This document shows positions 40,181 to 48,515 of a stretch of DNA of 49,778 nt, one piece after another (position 1 is the first letter of the stretch; each line of letters opens with the position of its first letter). This DNA is from Candidatus Thorarchaeota archaeon (GTDB lineage: Archaea; Asgardarchaeota; Thorarchaeia; Thorarchaeales; Thorarchaeaceae). The notes beneath the pieces are model-generated. The model saw only the letters and a list, made by a program, of their open reading frames with translations. It made no database searches and was not told the origin of the DNA. A program made the translations under genes and the position numbers. The stretch is from positions 1 through 49,778 of the forward strand of contig RDNZ01000018.1 in NCBI GenBank assembly GCA_011364905.1, read 5' to 3'.

Positions 40181-41014
40181 ATGATGAAGCGTCTCCGGGT
40201 CAAAGACTTCAGCCTCGTTGACACCCTTGAGTGTGGACAAACATTCTGCTGGGTGAAGGAGGGTGGAGGTTACATAAATGCGGACATTGGACAGGTCGTG
40301 TATGTAGAACAGAGAGGGGACAATCTCATCTATGATTCCTCAGAAAGTAATGTTGACCTTGCAAGCATGTTCCGGTTGAAGGATCCATTGAATCAGATCC
40401 ATCATGAGATAGTCAAAGATGGAATAATGAGGAAGAGTATAGACTTCGCTCCCAACCTGCGAGTCATTAATGACCCCTTCTTTCCATGCCTTGTTTCATT
40501 TCTCTGTTCAGTTTGGAAGAATGTTCCCGCTATCCGGGGAATGACTAATGCTATCAGAGAAAAGTGGGGACCGACTTACGAGTTCAGAGGGACTGTCTAC
40601 CACGGTATGCCATCACCAGAGATGTTGTCCAGAGTATCGATTGACGATTTGAAGCAGCTGGGATTGGCATGGCGAGGAGAGTTCATTATTAGATCAGCCA
40701 GAGCCATAGTTAGTGGTGAGGTGACTGAAGAAATGCTTCGATCGATGGATTACCTTGAAGCACATAAGCTCTTGAAAACACTATACGGTGTGGGCAACAA
40801 GGTCGCAGACTGTGTGAGTCTATTTTCACTGGGCTTCCTAGAAGCTTTTCCAATTGATGTCTGGATTGAACGAGTGATCCAGGAGCACTATGGAGTCTTC
40901 ACGACTGCTGGAAAATCATATTCAAAGAAATCTGGAGCGGCCAGAAGGTACTTTGGCAGATATGCAGGCTATGCTCAGCAGTATCTATATCATTATACAA
41001 GATGTGTAGTCTAG
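40181..41014 (+). CDS. OGG1-type 8-oxoguanine DNA glycosylase/lyase
   Basis: The 277-residue enzyme has an N-terminal OGG_N-like domain ('VDTLECGQTFCW') and a helix-hairpin-helix/GPD core: 'LYGVGNKVADCVSLFSLG' with catalytic Lys207, then 'FPIDVWIERVI' with Asp226. It removes 8-oxoguanine and nicks the strand. This is the bifunctional eukaryote-like form (OGG1/OGG2) rather than the archaeal AGOG type. Two ATG codons follow each other at 40181. The gene converges on priL and the stops overlap by 4 nt. Confidence 0.9.
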   Translation: MMKRLRVKDFSLVDTLECGQTFCWVKEGGGYINADIGQVVYVEQRGDNLIYDSSESNVDLASMFRLKDPLNQIHHEIVKDGIMRKSIDFAPNLRVINDPFFPCLVSFLCSVWKNVPAIRGMTNAIREKWGPTYEFRGTVYHGMPSPEMLSRVSIDDLKQLGLAWRGEFIIRSARAIVSGEVTEEMLRSMDYLEAHKLLKTLYGVGNKVADCVSLFSLGFLEAFPIDVWIERVIQEHYGVFTTAGKSYSKKSGAARRYFGRYAGYAQQYLYHYTRCVV

Positions 41015-42147
41015 AAGTTCTGCTTCTTGTCTCGTTTTTTAGCGTACCATGAGTGGTCCTCGATACCTTTTGTCAGCTCCCAAGCTCGTGTCTGATAGAA
41101 GCCGAGAGGGTTCAAGATGTACTCACACAGGGGATCAAACTCCGTACCCAGATAGACCGGACAGAGGTTGTTCACCTGAAGTTTCTTGCACCCGGGAGGA
41201 TTGTAGCCTTCATCATCAGATCCCATGGACCTCTTAGATGCGATATGCCGGACCTGATATTCGATGAGGCTTATGTTCCTGTCTGGAGAGTTACTGAAGA
41301 CCTTCTGAACCTCATCCGCCTCCATTCCAATCTTTAGGAGAAATGCGGCTAAAGCAAACCGAGCGTCATGAGAGAGATTGACAGCACCTTTGAGAGACTG
41401 ATCATACATCCTCTGGATACAGGGAGGGAACGCTGATGCAAGGGTTTCGGTCATCTTTACGGGCTCGACGTGGCGTATCTTGCCCTTCGACTCAGCCTCA
41501 ATTCGTTGAACTGATTCAATAAGTCGCTGGGACATCGGGGGAATATCGAATCTTCCCTGCATGACCAGCTGTCTAAACTTCCCTGAGATAAGGCGGTCCA
41601 GCTCCGACCGTCTAATGAGAATCCAGCCCTTGTCAAGATGACGGTTGATGAGATTCCACTCTTCGCTATGGAAACTGGGAGCTACTTCAAGGTAATTCTC
41701 AAAGAGAATCCTCATCTCATAGGTCCGTAGCATCAGAGGAAGTTTAGCTCGTTCAGATATGTCGCCCATTGACTTGATGTTCCAATTGAAGGAGGTCTTG
41801 CATAACGTAGTCACGAGGCCACTATCTTCTTTACCGAGCTGTCGATTGGCCTCCTTGGACTCTGCCTCGGCTTGTAGTGCACGGAGTTGCGGAAGTCCGA
41901 TTTTCTCAACAATGAGTCGAGCAGTAGGATAGATGAGAACATCTGACTCATTTTCCATAGAGGGATATCGAATCTGAGACTGCGTGAGTGCAGCATAGAC
42001 TCTATCTTGAGCTTCTTTCACAATATACTGATATTCCGGGCGGTCCAGCAGACTAACAAGTGCCCCTAGGTCTCGAGCAAGTTTCTGTGAGGCCTGTCTT
42101 GCTTCAAACGAAAAAGGAAATCTCAATAGTTGAAGCCTGCTTGACAT
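41011..42147 (-). CDS. priL: DNA primase large subunit PriL
   Basis: PriL is the regulatory, iron-sulfur-containing partner of PriS in the archaeal primase. The 378-residue protein has the C-terminal [4Fe-4S] cysteines in the expected order: Cys243 ('FPPCIQ'), Cys320 ('PPGC'), Cys329 ('NNLCP') and Cys341 ('DPLCEY'). The conserved 'GAVNLSHDARFALAAFL' and 'YQVRHIA' segments are present. The N-terminal half is helical as in the family. It is preceded 21 bp upstream by a small zinc-ribbon gene on the same strand. priS is not seen in the window. Confidence 0.92.
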   Translation of the reverse strand: MSSRLQLLRFPFSFEARQASQKLARDLGALVSLLDRPEYQYIVKEAQDRVYAALTQSQIRYPSMENESDVLIYPTARLIVEKIGLPQLRALQAEAESKEANRQLGKEDSGLVTTLCKTSFNWNIKSMGDISERAKLPLMLRTYEMRILFENYLEVAPSFHSEEWNLINRHLDKGWILIRRSELDRLISGKFRQLVMQGRFDIPPMSQRLIESVQRIEAESKGKIRHVEPVKMTETLASAFPPCIQRMYDQSLKGAVNLSHDARFALAAFLLKIGMEADEVQKVFSNSPDRNISLIEYQVRHIASKRSMGSDDEGYNPPGCKKLQVNNLCPVYLGTEFDPLCEYILNPLGFYQTRAWELTKGIEDHSWYAKKRDKKQNF

Positions 42148-42168
42148 GATTTTCGCCTCTCTTTCTGC

Positions 42169-42369
42169 TCATCGAATGAATGTGGGTCTATAATCATCGT
42201 AGCCTCGCTCGTAGAATCTCTTCCCACACGATGTGCACTTCCACATCTGAACACCTCGAGGTCGAGAAAACGAGTCGAGTATCCGGGCTATTCTTTTGCT
42301 CCCACACCTCGGACATACTAGTTGTGAATTATCTTGCGCCCATGGGGATGACTTCCGAGAGGATGACAT
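42169..42369 (-). CDS. Small zinc-ribbon protein upstream of priL
   Basis: The 66-residue protein contains a single zinc ribbon: Cys19-x2-Cys22 and Cys45-x2-Cys48, with 'CPRCGSKRIARILDS' and 'MWKCTSCGKRFYERG'. The tail is rich in Tyr, Asp and Arg (DDYRPTFIR). The spacing resembles ribbons of transcription factors (TFIIS/TFIIB) and ribosomal proteins; no further domain is present. It is 21 bp from priL and likely on the same transcript. I do not recognise a named family. It could bind nucleic acid near the replication fork or be unrelated. Confidence 0.68.
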   Translation of the reverse strand: MSSSRKSSPWAQDNSQLVCPRCGSKRIARILDSFSRPRGVQMWKCTSCGKRFYERGYDDYRPTFIR

Positions 42370-42408
42370 GATGTTCGACGCCTTGATTTCAATCGTTTGT
42401 ATGTATAC

Positions 42409-43065
42409 TTACCTCTTTAGTCCTACTGCAACTGCTCGAAATTCATCAATTATCTGGGACTGGCAGTTAGAGAATCCAGAGGTTTCAAGTATCTCCTTAA
42501 TGTCGGCAGCTGAGTGCTTACACATATGTGGGTATCGTTTTCGTGCGTGCTCCTCACTAATTCCGTTTTTGACCATTGCCTTGACGAACTTCTCCTCATT
42601 CCCTGAAACATAGTCATAGACTACATATGTTCCCCCCAATTTGACTAGTCTATGGACAACGGAAACAAACTTTCGGGGATTGGCAACCTCATGAAGCATG
42701 AATCCAGAAAAGGCAAAATCAATGCTGCTCGATTCGATGTCTATCTTGTCTGTGTCGAAATTCACTAATCGAATCTCAATTGATTTGAGCTTGGCTAATC
42801 CCTTGAGATTGGTTTCAGCCACAGCAAGCATCTGAGAGCTCTCATCAAGAGCGATAGCTGTATGAGCGTTGAACCTGTTTGCAATATCTACAAGGAAGAG
42901 CCCAGGTCCGCAGCCAAAATCAGCAACTACATGTTTAGGTTCGCTATTTGTGAGTGAGAAGAGTGTTTCCCAGAAAACACTGTCGTATCTCATTGTGTAC
43001 GTTTTAGCCATTCGTTGAACACGTTCAATGTCTGTCCAGTTATCCTTTGCTAGGTGATCGGCCAT
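42409..43065 (-). CDS. Class I SAM-dependent methyltransferase
   Basis: The 218-residue enzyme has motif I 'VVADFGCGPGLFLVDIA', an acidic 'ALDES' strand end, motif IV 'FAFSGFMLHEVANPRKF' and a 'GGTYVVYDYVSG' strand (short description). The substrate is unknown; the pattern is closest to small-molecule or lipid-quinone methyltransferases. It is co-transcribed with the upstream thioredoxin-fold gene, whose stop overlaps a possible TTG start at 43071. I chose ATG at 43063-43065, which follows the purine run GGAAGAAG. Confidence 0.82.
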   Translation of the reverse strand: MADHLAKDNWTDIERVQRMAKTYTMRYDSVFWETLFSLTNSEPKHVVADFGCGPGLFLVDIANRFNAHTAIALDESSQMLAVAETNLKGLAKLKSIEIRLVNFDTDKIDIESSSIDFAFSGFMLHEVANPRKFVSVVHRLVKLGGTYVVYDYVSGNEEKFVKAMVKNGISEEHARKRYPHMCKHSAADIKEILETSGFSNCQSQIIDEFRAVAVGLKR

Positions 43066-43067
43066 CT

Positions 43068-43616
43068 TCAACTTCTTCCCAAAATGTAGTCGGCCCTCAA
43101 TAACAGATTCATGAACTCTCTCACACTCTGTCTTTGGATCTCTGTATCACTATAGAGTTTCTTCAGCTCATTCCTTCTGTTCTCTAATGAGGGATTTGTC
43201 GCCTCATTGATAATCTTGTAAGCAGCATTTGGTCTTTCGACCCACCGGCACAACTCTTCACCTTCTGGACTCATGAATAGGACAACGGGGGTCTTCCTCT
43301 TTCCATTGACCTTGAATTGTTGATGGTATTTTGCGTTGGTATCACTATCGAGAATGCGAAGCTGCAGTTTGGTCGATATGTCTGTAAGTTTTGCTAAGAC
43401 TGGCAGATTTCCAGCTGTGTCATTACAGTGGTCATTGCCTATGACAAGTATCCGAATTGGATTCTGAAGACTTCGAAGGTTTTCGAGATCCTGCTCCGTG
43501 ATTTGGAGGTCGTTGTACCTCGCCTTCATTAACTCGACGTTCTCACGAGCACCTTTCAGGAAGTTCTTGTAATCCACTGCCTTTTCCCATTCTGCATTCT
43601 CAGTCATACGTACCAT
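43068..43616 (-). CDS. Thioredoxin-fold protein with a single active-site cysteine
   Basis: The 182-residue protein resembles the Thioredoxin_9-type family: a helical N-terminus, the strand 'RILVIGNDHCNDTAGNLPVL' (short form) and 'GKRKTPVVLFMSPEGEELCRW' with the cis-proline. Where relatives have a W-C-x-D motif, this has DHCND, so one cysteine remains and the resolving partner must be elsewhere if it is redox active. It has a 40-residue helical tail. It is translationally linked to the methyltransferase gene and divergent from the DUF3795 gene across about 157 bp. Confidence 0.65.
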   Translation of the reverse strand: MVRMTENAEWEKAVDYKNFLKGARENVELMKARYNDLQITEQDLENLRSLQNPIRILVIGNDHCNDTAGNLPVLAKLTDISTKLQLRILDSDTNAKYHQQFKVNGKRKTPVVLFMSPEGEELCRWVERPNAAYKIINEATNPSLENRRNELKKLYSDTEIQRQSVREFMNLLLRADYILGRS

Positions 43617-43773
43617 CTCTTAGATACGAAAGAAGACGTTAGTTTCAACTAACACGTAGGATTAGTAGTCGACGAATAAAAGCATTGCTTGACCTGCAGA
43701 TTTGAGGAAAAGTCTTAGAATTAGTTTCGGTCATCTGTCGAGCTTTTATTCTATCATTAGACTATAGTTCAGT

Positions 43774-44124
43774 ATGAACGAGAACATGATTGCATATTGT
43801 GGACTCGACTGTGCGGTGTGTCCTGCGCACCTTGCTTTGTTGAATGACGATAATGAGTTGAGAGCAAAACAAGCTGCGAAGTGGGGAAGCCCAGAATATC
43901 CTCTTGCAGACAAAGATATCAACTGTGTAGGATGTAAAGTCGATGCAGAACCTAGATTCAAATTCTGCAGAGAGTGCGCTGTTCGAGCATGCGCAACTGG
44001 ACGTGGTGTGGAAACATGCGCTCACTGCGAAGACTATGAATGCGGCACACTAGAAGGTTGGCTCAAGCAGGCTGGAGATGAAGCAAGGGAGAGGTTGGAA
44101 GCAATAAGGTCTACCCTGTATTGA
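43774..44124 (+). CDS. DUF3795 cysteine-rich protein
   Basis: The 116-residue protein begins 'AYCGLDCAVCPAHLA' and carries further cysteines in 'NCVGCKVDA', 'FCRECAVRACATGRGVETCAHCEDYECG' (short description only). This is the DUF3795 pattern common in archaea and anaerobes; a metal- or iron-sulfur-binding role is assumed but not shown. The start ATG is clear. DUF763 follows 53 bp downstream on the same strand. Confidence 0.88.
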   Translation: MNENMIAYCGLDCAVCPAHLALLNDDNELRAKQAAKWGSPEYPLADKDINCVGCKVDAEPRFKFCRECAVRACATGRGVETCAHCEDYECGTLEGWLKQAGDEARERLEAIRSTLY

Positions 44125-44177
44125 TCTTTGGGTCCTTTATCTATACTAGCAAAGAACTAGACTTCGGAGCAATCACT

Positions 44178-45308
44178 ATGAAACGAGGCGGCGTTGCAGA
44201 CCTCAAACTGCATCCTGGCAGGGCACCACCTTGGCTAGTAAAACGGATGATTCCCATGGCCCGCACGCTCTGTCAGTTTATCGTTGACGAGTTCGGCACA
44301 GCTGAACTCCTCCAGCGACTAGCTGATCCCGTCTGGTTCCAGGCGCTATCCAATGTCCTTGGTTATGACTGGGACAGCTCAGGTTCTACGACCGTCACAT
44401 GTGGAGTACTGAAGACAGCACTGGATTTCGAACAGCACGGAATGATTGGTGTTGGAGGGAAGGGACTGGCTTCAAGAAAAGTTCCTACTCAACTGCGTGC
44501 CCTTGAGGACTATGGTCTTGATGGTGCAGGTCTTGTGGACATAAGCAGGTCGGTGGCAAAGGTCGACAACGCAGGTATCCAGGACGGCTACAACCTCTAT
44601 CACCACATGTTCTTTGTGGACTCTGGGGAGAACTGGACTGTTGTACAACAGGGAATGGATTATGATAGCAATGATGCACGACGCTATCATTGGTCATCAT
44701 TCGATGTTGCAAGCTTTATCGAAGAGCCACACTCAGGGCTCATCTCAGGTCAGGTCAGAGATTCAGCTCTCGATATGACCTCCAAGAATTCCGCAGAGTG
44801 CCGAAAAATCAGTGTTGACATTGCCAAGGAAGACCCAGCTCGAGTCAGAAGATACTTCGAGAATATCAGAGCCTATGGTCAGAGTACACTCATACCCTGG
44901 ATAGAGGGGACAGGATCACCCCAAGAGCTGCCCTCTTACAAGGTCACTCCAACTCGGATGGACTGGGATGCGGTCCGACGTGCCTATGAAACCCAACCGT
45001 CAAACTACGAAGAACTCTTGTTCATGAACGGAGTCGGTCCTGCTACCGTGAGAGGGCTGTCGCTTATCTCGGAGATGATATTTGGTACTCCAGCTTCGTG
45101 GGCAGACCCTGTGAGGATGTGCTTCGCATTTGGGGGGAAAGATGGTGTTCCGTTTCCCGTTCCAAGAAAAGCATATGACAGCGCCATAGCTTTCATGGAA
45201 CAAGCGCTGAATGACTCAAAGGTGGGAAGGCAAGACAAAGTCCTTGGTTTGAAACGACTCAGGAATTTTGCACCACCAGTACTTCTTGTTAGAGAAACGA
45301 CGACATAA
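44178..45308 (+). CDS. DUF763 (COG1415) protein
   Basis: The 376-residue protein has the DUF763 start 'MKRGGVADLKLHPGRAPPWL' and the core 'HHMFFVDSGENWTVVQQGMD'. A helix-hairpin-helix-like segment 'LLFMNGVGPATVRGLSLI' near residue 285 suggests contact with nucleic acid. The family is widespread in archaea and its function is unknown. I start at ATG 44178 because the family begins exactly there; the longer frame from 44121 adds unrelated residues. DUF3795 precedes it and a beta-lactamase-fold gene follows after 43 bp. Confidence 0.92.
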   Translation: MKRGGVADLKLHPGRAPPWLVKRMIPMARTLCQFIVDEFGTAELLQRLADPVWFQALSNVLGYDWDSSGSTTVTCGVLKTALDFEQHGMIGVGGKGLASRKVPTQLRALEDYGLDGAGLVDISRSVAKVDNAGIQDGYNLYHHMFFVDSGENWTVVQQGMDYDSNDARRYHWSSFDVASFIEEPHSGLISGQVRDSALDMTSKNSAECRKISVDIAKEDPARVRRYFENIRAYGQSTLIPWIEGTGSPQELPSYKVTPTRMDWDAVRRAYETQPSNYEELLFMNGVGPATVRGLSLISEMIFGTPASWADPVRMCFAFGGKDGVPFPVPRKAYDSAIAFMEQALNDSKVGRQDKVLGLKRLRNFAPPVLLVRETTT

Positions 45309-45351
45309 CCATACCGAAGGAATCAAGTTAGGTATTGCATGCACACCTCTT

Positions 45352-46164
45352 ATGTTTGAAATTGAGCACTTTAGTGATGATGTGACTCTTATCAAGACAG
45401 CAACGCCAATGGAAGATAGAAATCCGATAATGTGGGCTATCGCTTACCGCGTTGGAAATATTCTGATTGATGCAGGGTGCCCAAATGCACTTGATGACAT
45501 AGAAAAGTACGCAGCCACAGAACAGATCGAAGAGGTGTATGTCACGCACCCGCACGAGGACCACTATGGAGGATGTTCTGCATTTGCCCCTGGATCAACA
45601 ATATATGCAGCCGAACCCGACATCGAGATTCTTAAGAATCCCCCAACATTACCTGAATTTTTTCAGTTTGTGTGGGGCCAACCAAAACCACTTGAAGAAG
45701 TAGAGAAACTACCTTCGAAGTTCTCTGTGGGAGACCTTGATTTTGAAGTGGTCCCTCTCCCTGGTCATATGCAACACATGGTCGGCTTTTATGAACCTCA
45801 TCGAAAGTGGCTCTTCTCGGCGGATGCGGTCCCCCTTCCAACTCGTAAGTTCATTGCCATGCCCGAGGAGAACATCCCGGTGATGGTACAGACTATGCAG
45901 AAACTGGTTCAAATGGACATCGAGGTGCTCTTCGATGCTCATAAGGGACCGGTCAGATCTCCAGCTCAGCACATTCAAGCTAGAATCGACTTCATTGTGG
46001 AAACTCAAAAGAAAGCACTGAAACTCCATGTGGAGGGCAAATCAATTGAAAAGATTCAGGAGATTCTGGGACTAGAGGGGCCTTGGTATATTGGGCTTAC
46101 GGAGTATCGATTTCGAATTGACCACTTCATCAAATCACTACTCTTCGACAAAGCAGAAAAGTGA
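45352..46164 (+). CDS. Metallo-beta-lactamase-fold hydrolase, complete active site
   Basis: The 270-residue protein has the intact first motif 'VTHPHEDHYGG' (His, His, Asp, His), then 'PLPGHMQHMVGFY', 'FSADAV' and a C-terminal 'FDAHKGPV' histidine. The C-terminal ~60 residues form a helical extension (KKALKLHVEGKSIEKIQEIL) typical of glyoxalase-II-like and lactonase-like archaeal members. It is a good internal contrast to the first beta-lactamase-fold protein of the window. I start at ATG 45352, which matches the family strand order; the longer frame from 45268 overlaps DUF763. A TPR gene follows 21 bp later. Confidence 0.87.
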   Translation: MFEIEHFSDDVTLIKTATPMEDRNPIMWAIAYRVGNILIDAGCPNALDDIEKYAATEQIEEVYVTHPHEDHYGGCSAFAPGSTIYAAEPDIEILKNPPTLPEFFQFVWGQPKPLEEVEKLPSKFSVGDLDFEVVPLPGHMQHMVGFYEPHRKWLFSADAVPLPTRKFIAMPEENIPVMVQTMQKLVQMDIEVLFDAHKGPVRSPAQHIQARIDFIVETQKKALKLHVEGKSIEKIQEILGLEGPWYIGLTEYRFRIDHFIKSLLFDKAEK

Positions 46165-46185
46165 ATTTTAGAAAGTAATCATGCC

Positions 46186-46485
46186 ATGTTTGTGGTATAT
46201 ATTGTAATGATAGTCCTCATTGCAGTCATGATTCCATTCATCCCATCGCTAGCAATGGACATGATGGCCATTATGCTAGTGGATAGGCCGGAGGATATCG
46301 AAGGATGGTACTCCTATGGTAAGCTACTTCAATGGAAGGGATATGATGTTGCCGCACTTGCAGCGTACCGTTCTGCAGTGTTACTGAATCCTCTTCGCAA
46401 AGACGTATGGAAACGGATGGGGGACTTGCTCACCAAACTAGGTGATTATGAGGGAGCTGATGAAGCGTATAGACTTTCGGCCTGA
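46186..46485 (+). CDS. Membrane-anchored TPR protein
   Basis: This 99-residue protein has an N-terminal membrane helix (FVVYIVMIVLIAVMIPFI) followed by two TPR-like repeats of about 34 residues (EGWYSYGKLLQWKGYDVAALAAYRSAV and the next DVWKRMGDLLTKLGDYEGADEAYRLS). The TPR part probably faces the cytosol or the outside as a docking arm. It is on the same strand as the beta-lactamase-fold gene and convergent with the large TPR gene 10 bp away. Confidence 0.7.
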   Translation: MFVVYIVMIVLIAVMIPFIPSLAMDMMAIMLVDRPEDIEGWYSYGKLLQWKGYDVAALAAYRSAVLLNPLRKDVWKRMGDLLTKLGDYEGADEAYRLSA

Positions 46486-46495
46486 ATCATATAGC

Positions 46496-47641
46496 CTACC
46501 TATCTTTTTTCCGTCTTCGACTATGACGACCTGAGAATCGCTTTCGGTGTTTCTCTACTTCGCGTTGTTCCTTTACAGCTTTCTTCTGTCGGTGACAGTT
46601 TATTCTAGCTGCGCGCCCAAGAACTGTGACTCTCTCAACCTCAGCAGTGTTTCCAGTCTTTTTGTACAGCTTCCGAGCGTGTTCCCAGGCTTCATAGGCA
46701 GAACAGAAATCATCCAAACGTGCATATGCCGTGGCCTTTGCATCGAACATATCGGGGTCGTCCTTCACATGGGTTGTGTAGCTCTCAAAAGTCCTCGCAG
46801 CCTCAGTCCAATCCTCAAGCTCCATGAGAATGAGTCCAAGGTTTCTTAATGCTGTAGGGTACTCCTTTTTTCGAATTAGCGCTCGTCGCAGATGTTTCAC
46901 AGCATCTTTTACTTTCCCGTCTTTATATTCTGCCATCCCCATTGTGTTTTCGACTGCAGCATTTTCGGGGTCTAGTTCTGAGGCTTTCTCGAGTGCCCTC
47001 ATAGCGGCATTATGTTTTCCAGCTCTGAGATTTACGTCACCCCTAATGAGCCATGCTTCAGAATTGTCCGGAGCAAGCTTGGTAGCGGTCTTCGCGGATT
47101 TGAGTGCCTCTTTCCATCGTTCAAGCAGTCCGAGTGCAATGGCTCTATGGACATAAGCGGAAATCAAATCTTCCTTCAATTCAAGAGCAGTGTCATAGCT
47201 CTTGACAGCTAGTTCGAAGCGGCCAAGCTCAAGTTCGATATCTCCTATTCGGACCCATGCGCCCCACTCCTTTGGAGCAAGCTCACTAATCCGTCGGAAA
47301 CACGAGAGCTCCTCTTCCGTACGACCCATGACTTGAAGAGCTGTTGCCTTGTCATACAGAATCCTGACATCGTCGGGAGTAAACTTCAACGCGTTATCGA
47401 ATGAGTGTAGCGCCTCATTTGCCTTGTCTGGTCCCAGAGCCAACAGAATACGACCGCGATTTGCGTGCGCCTGTGGCAGATCAGAATCGATTTGCAGCGC
47501 TCTATCAAGACTACGTAGAGCCTCTCCAAACTCGCGTTTCTGAGCATGAAAGACACCTTTTGCATTCCATGCTGAAGCATCATCAGGATTTGCATCTAGA
47601 TGCTTGTCCACTGCTTCCAATGATGCGTCAACCGGGTCCAT
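46496..47641 (-). CDS. TPR-repeat protein, about nine repeats
   Basis: The 381-residue soluble protein is made almost entirely of TPR units (e.g. 'ASAWNAKGVFHAQKREFGEA', 'AWVRIGDIELELGRFELAV', 'AWLIRGDVNLRAGKHNAAM'), ending in a basic tail (RKRFSGRHSRRRKKDR). It is likely a scaffold for protein-protein contact. It has no signal peptide, enzyme domain or membrane segment. The basic tail might contact RNA or membrane. A HAD-like gene is divergent from its start, about 100 bp away. Confidence 0.85.
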   Translation of the reverse strand: MDPVDASLEAVDKHLDANPDDASAWNAKGVFHAQKREFGEALRSLDRALQIDSDLPQAHANRGRILLALGPDKANEALHSFDNALKFTPDDVRILYDKATALQVMGRTEEELSCFRRISELAPKEWGAWVRIGDIELELGRFELAVKSYDTALELKEDLISAYVHRAIALGLLERWKEALKSAKTATKLAPDNSEAWLIRGDVNLRAGKHNAAMRALEKASELDPENAAVENTMGMAEYKDGKVKDAVKHLRRALIRKKEYPTALRNLGLILMELEDWTEAARTFESYTTHVKDDPDMFDAKATAYARLDDFCSAYEAWEHARKLYKKTGNTAEVERVTVLGRAARINCHRQKKAVKEQREVEKHRKRFSGRHSRRRKKDR

Positions 47642-47744
47642 ATTACGTCACTCATTCACAATATGCATCACTGAAAAGAGTTGAGATGTCAACAAATCAC
47701 CTTGCGATGGATACAAGAGTATGTATGTCTGTTCTTAGTAAGTC

Positions 47745-48476
47745 ATGAAATTGTCAAACATTACTGGTATCATCTTTGATCTAGGGGGGACTCTTTTTAG
47801 GCCGGTCTCAGACATGTGTGGACTCACTAGAGATTTCTTGAGCGAGGCAGGTCATGGAGAGGCTCGTGATTTTCCTGATGAGGCCATTATATCAGCGATA
47901 GAAAAACCAGATGAATGGCTTAACAACTACATGATTGAGAATGATGTGGACATCCACTGGGAACCACAACGCGAGCATTGGATTGAGTATGACCGGTTAC
48001 TTCTGCAAGCACTTGGTGTGAAGGACCACGAAAACATCGTTCATGATTACCAACAGGAGTGGGACACATTCCATGAAGGTGCAAGCCACGAGCTTGTTGA
48101 GGGATGTCATGAAGCTCTCGAGAAACTCAAGAGCAGAGGATTCAAACTTGGAGTTGCTTCAAACAGATTCACAGACCCAGAGCGACTTCTCAGGGATTCG
48201 GGGATTCATCATCTACTCGACGTAGTAGAGTACACAAATATCCCCGGATATCGAAAGCCATCTCCCTATATGCTTGTGAAGGTAGCAGCAGAGTTTGGAA
48301 CCAATCCCCACAGATGTGTATACGTTGGGAACATCGTTGAGAAAGATGTGGTAGCAGCTACTCGTGCGGGAATGATTCCGATTCTATTGACATGGTGCGA
48401 CCCTGAAGAGGAGGAAAAGGTCACATCAGACACCATTGTAATAGAACACATTAATGACCTTCTAGAAATACTCTGA
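47745..48476 (+). CDS. HAD-superfamily protein with altered acid residues
   Basis: The 243-residue protein is of the HAD type. Motif I is 'IIFDLGGTLF': the nucleophile Asp12 is kept but the second Asp, the general acid, is Gly14. Motif II is 'GVASNR', the motif III lysine lies in 'YRKPSPYM', and motif IV is 'VYVGNIVEKDVVAAT', with Asn where most have the first metal Asp. A helical cap (residues 20-110) is of the phosphoglycolate-phosphatase type. DLGGT variants are known in HAD proteins, so reduced or changed activity is possible, not certain. The next gene begins 40 bp later. Confidence 0.82.
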   Translation: MKLSNITGIIFDLGGTLFRPVSDMCGLTRDFLSEAGHGEARDFPDEAIISAIEKPDEWLNNYMIENDVDIHWEPQREHWIEYDRLLLQALGVKDHENIVHDYQQEWDTFHEGASHELVEGCHEALEKLKSRGFKLGVASNRFTDPERLLRDSGIHHLLDVVEYTNIPGYRKPSPYMLVKVAAEFGTNPHRCVYVGNIVEKDVVAATRAGMIPILLTWCDPEEEEKVTSDTIVIEHINDLLEIL

Positions 48477-48515
48477 TTTCATGTATGAATACCTTCATTA
48501 CTTCGAAGGATAAGC

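Noticed and set aside
42169..42369. Transposase remnant (zinc ribbon of an IS element)
   Set aside because: The frame is complete with a clean start and stop, is linked to priL, and no other transposase part is present.
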